Below, piece by piece: positions 63,859-64,000 of a DNA stretch of 64,000 nt. The translations under genes were made by a program, and so were the position numbers. Numbering within the stretch: the first letter of the stretch is position 1; the number at the start of each line of letters is the position of its first letter. Under the pieces are notes generated by a model. That model did no database searches and was not told where the DNA came from. It saw nothing but the letters and a program-made list of their open reading frames with translations. This stretch comes from Achromobacter pestifer (lineage in GTDB: Bacteria > Pseudomonadota > Gammaproteobacteria > Burkholderiales > Burkholderiaceae_B): positions 5,146,001 through 5,210,000 of the forward strand of contig NZ_CP053985.1 in the NCBI RefSeq assembly GCF_013267355.1. Reading direction: 5' to 3'.

Positions 63859-64000
63859 TCAGGCCGGATTCGCCAGATGGGACGCCAGCCGGTCCAGCGC
63901 GCCGGACCAGCCATGGTCGTGGCTGTCGCGGGTGGCCTGGTCGACGAACGGGGTTTGCAGAAAGGCAAGTTCGGTGCCGCCGTCCGCAGGGGTGAATTCC
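63859..64000 (-). CDS. AHSA1/SRPBCC-type protein, C-terminal end
   Basis: Last 46 codons of a minus-strand gene that continues past the right edge: FTPADGGTELAFLQTPFVDQ, then DHGWSGALDRLASHLANPA. The phrase HGWSGALDRLASHL matches the C-terminus of SRPBCC/AHSA1 (activator of Hsp90) domain proteins. No start is in the window. Confidence 0.8.
   Translation of the reverse strand, partial: EFTPADGGTELAFLQTPFVDQATRDSHDHGWSGALDRLASHLANPA

Overview
This is a GC-rich chromosomal segment with dense, short-spaced genes. Its content points to a betaproteobacterium of the family Alcaligenaceae (Achromobacter/Bordetella type). The pointers are two Bug/TctC-type periplasmic solute receptors, a DUF4148 protein, a porin of the betaproteobacterial trimeric type, and a high density of small regulator-plus-enzyme units. 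I see no rRNA, tRNA, CRISPR array, insertion sequence or prophage. The genus is inferred from gene content and style, not from a marker gene.

Region by region. 1-3484: methionine import (metQ end, metN, metI) and a PLP-dependent methionine/cystathionine gamma-lyase-like enzyme. 3459-9390: a PPK2 polyphosphate kinase with a basic tail behind an FNR-like site, small housekeeping genes (DOPA-dioxygenase-like, YciH/SUI1, Hsp15), a BacA/SbmA-like ABC exporter and aspartate dehydrogenase. 9566-15145: acetyltransferase, a BMP/Bug protein pair, a secreted M20 peptidase and a DHA2 drug pump. 15266-18355: an HxlR-controlled flavin monooxygenase/RidA/quinone reductase unit. 18441-25838: TetR, Bug receptor and carboxylesterase, adenine deaminase, LysR, a lipoprotein and a MATE pump. 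25970-29547: MltB-type lytic transglycosylase, methyltransferase and acetyltransferases. 29612-37385: an all-minus-strand peptide importer operon with a cytosolic M14 carboxypeptidase-like enzyme and a MarR-like regulator. 37741-39745: DUF4148 protein, a receiver-less OmpR-type regulator and a porin. 39977-43905: a ketoacyl-synthase with HxlR, then Lrp facing a class V aminotransferase. 44355-45775: a lower-GC glycosyltransferase islet. 45775-49959: formamidase with FmdB, an orphan solute-binding protein, an NlpE-like lipoprotein, OsmC and GST. 50073-52804: an ECF41 sigma module plus small enzymes. 53414-58220: an iron-siderophore uptake locus. 58286-64000: Hsp70-like YegD, LysR with an alcohol dehydrogenase, NUDIX, ferredoxin, a membrane protein, a DUF899 protein and the end of an AHSA1-type protein.

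The strongest regulatory readings come straight from the bases. An ECF41-type promoter (TGTCACA, 16-bp spacer, CGTCA) lies before the carboxymuconolactone decarboxylase/ECF41 sigma pair. Two perfect 18-bp direct repeats with a 21-bp period, followed by a 17-bp Fur-like palindrome, lie before the TonB receptor. Facing CCAAATGGT sites lie between the HxlR gene and its presumed target operon. The candidates for less-described biology are the monooxygenase/RidA/quinone-reductase unit, the peptide importer with its internal carboxypeptidase, and the PPK2 with a histone-like tail.
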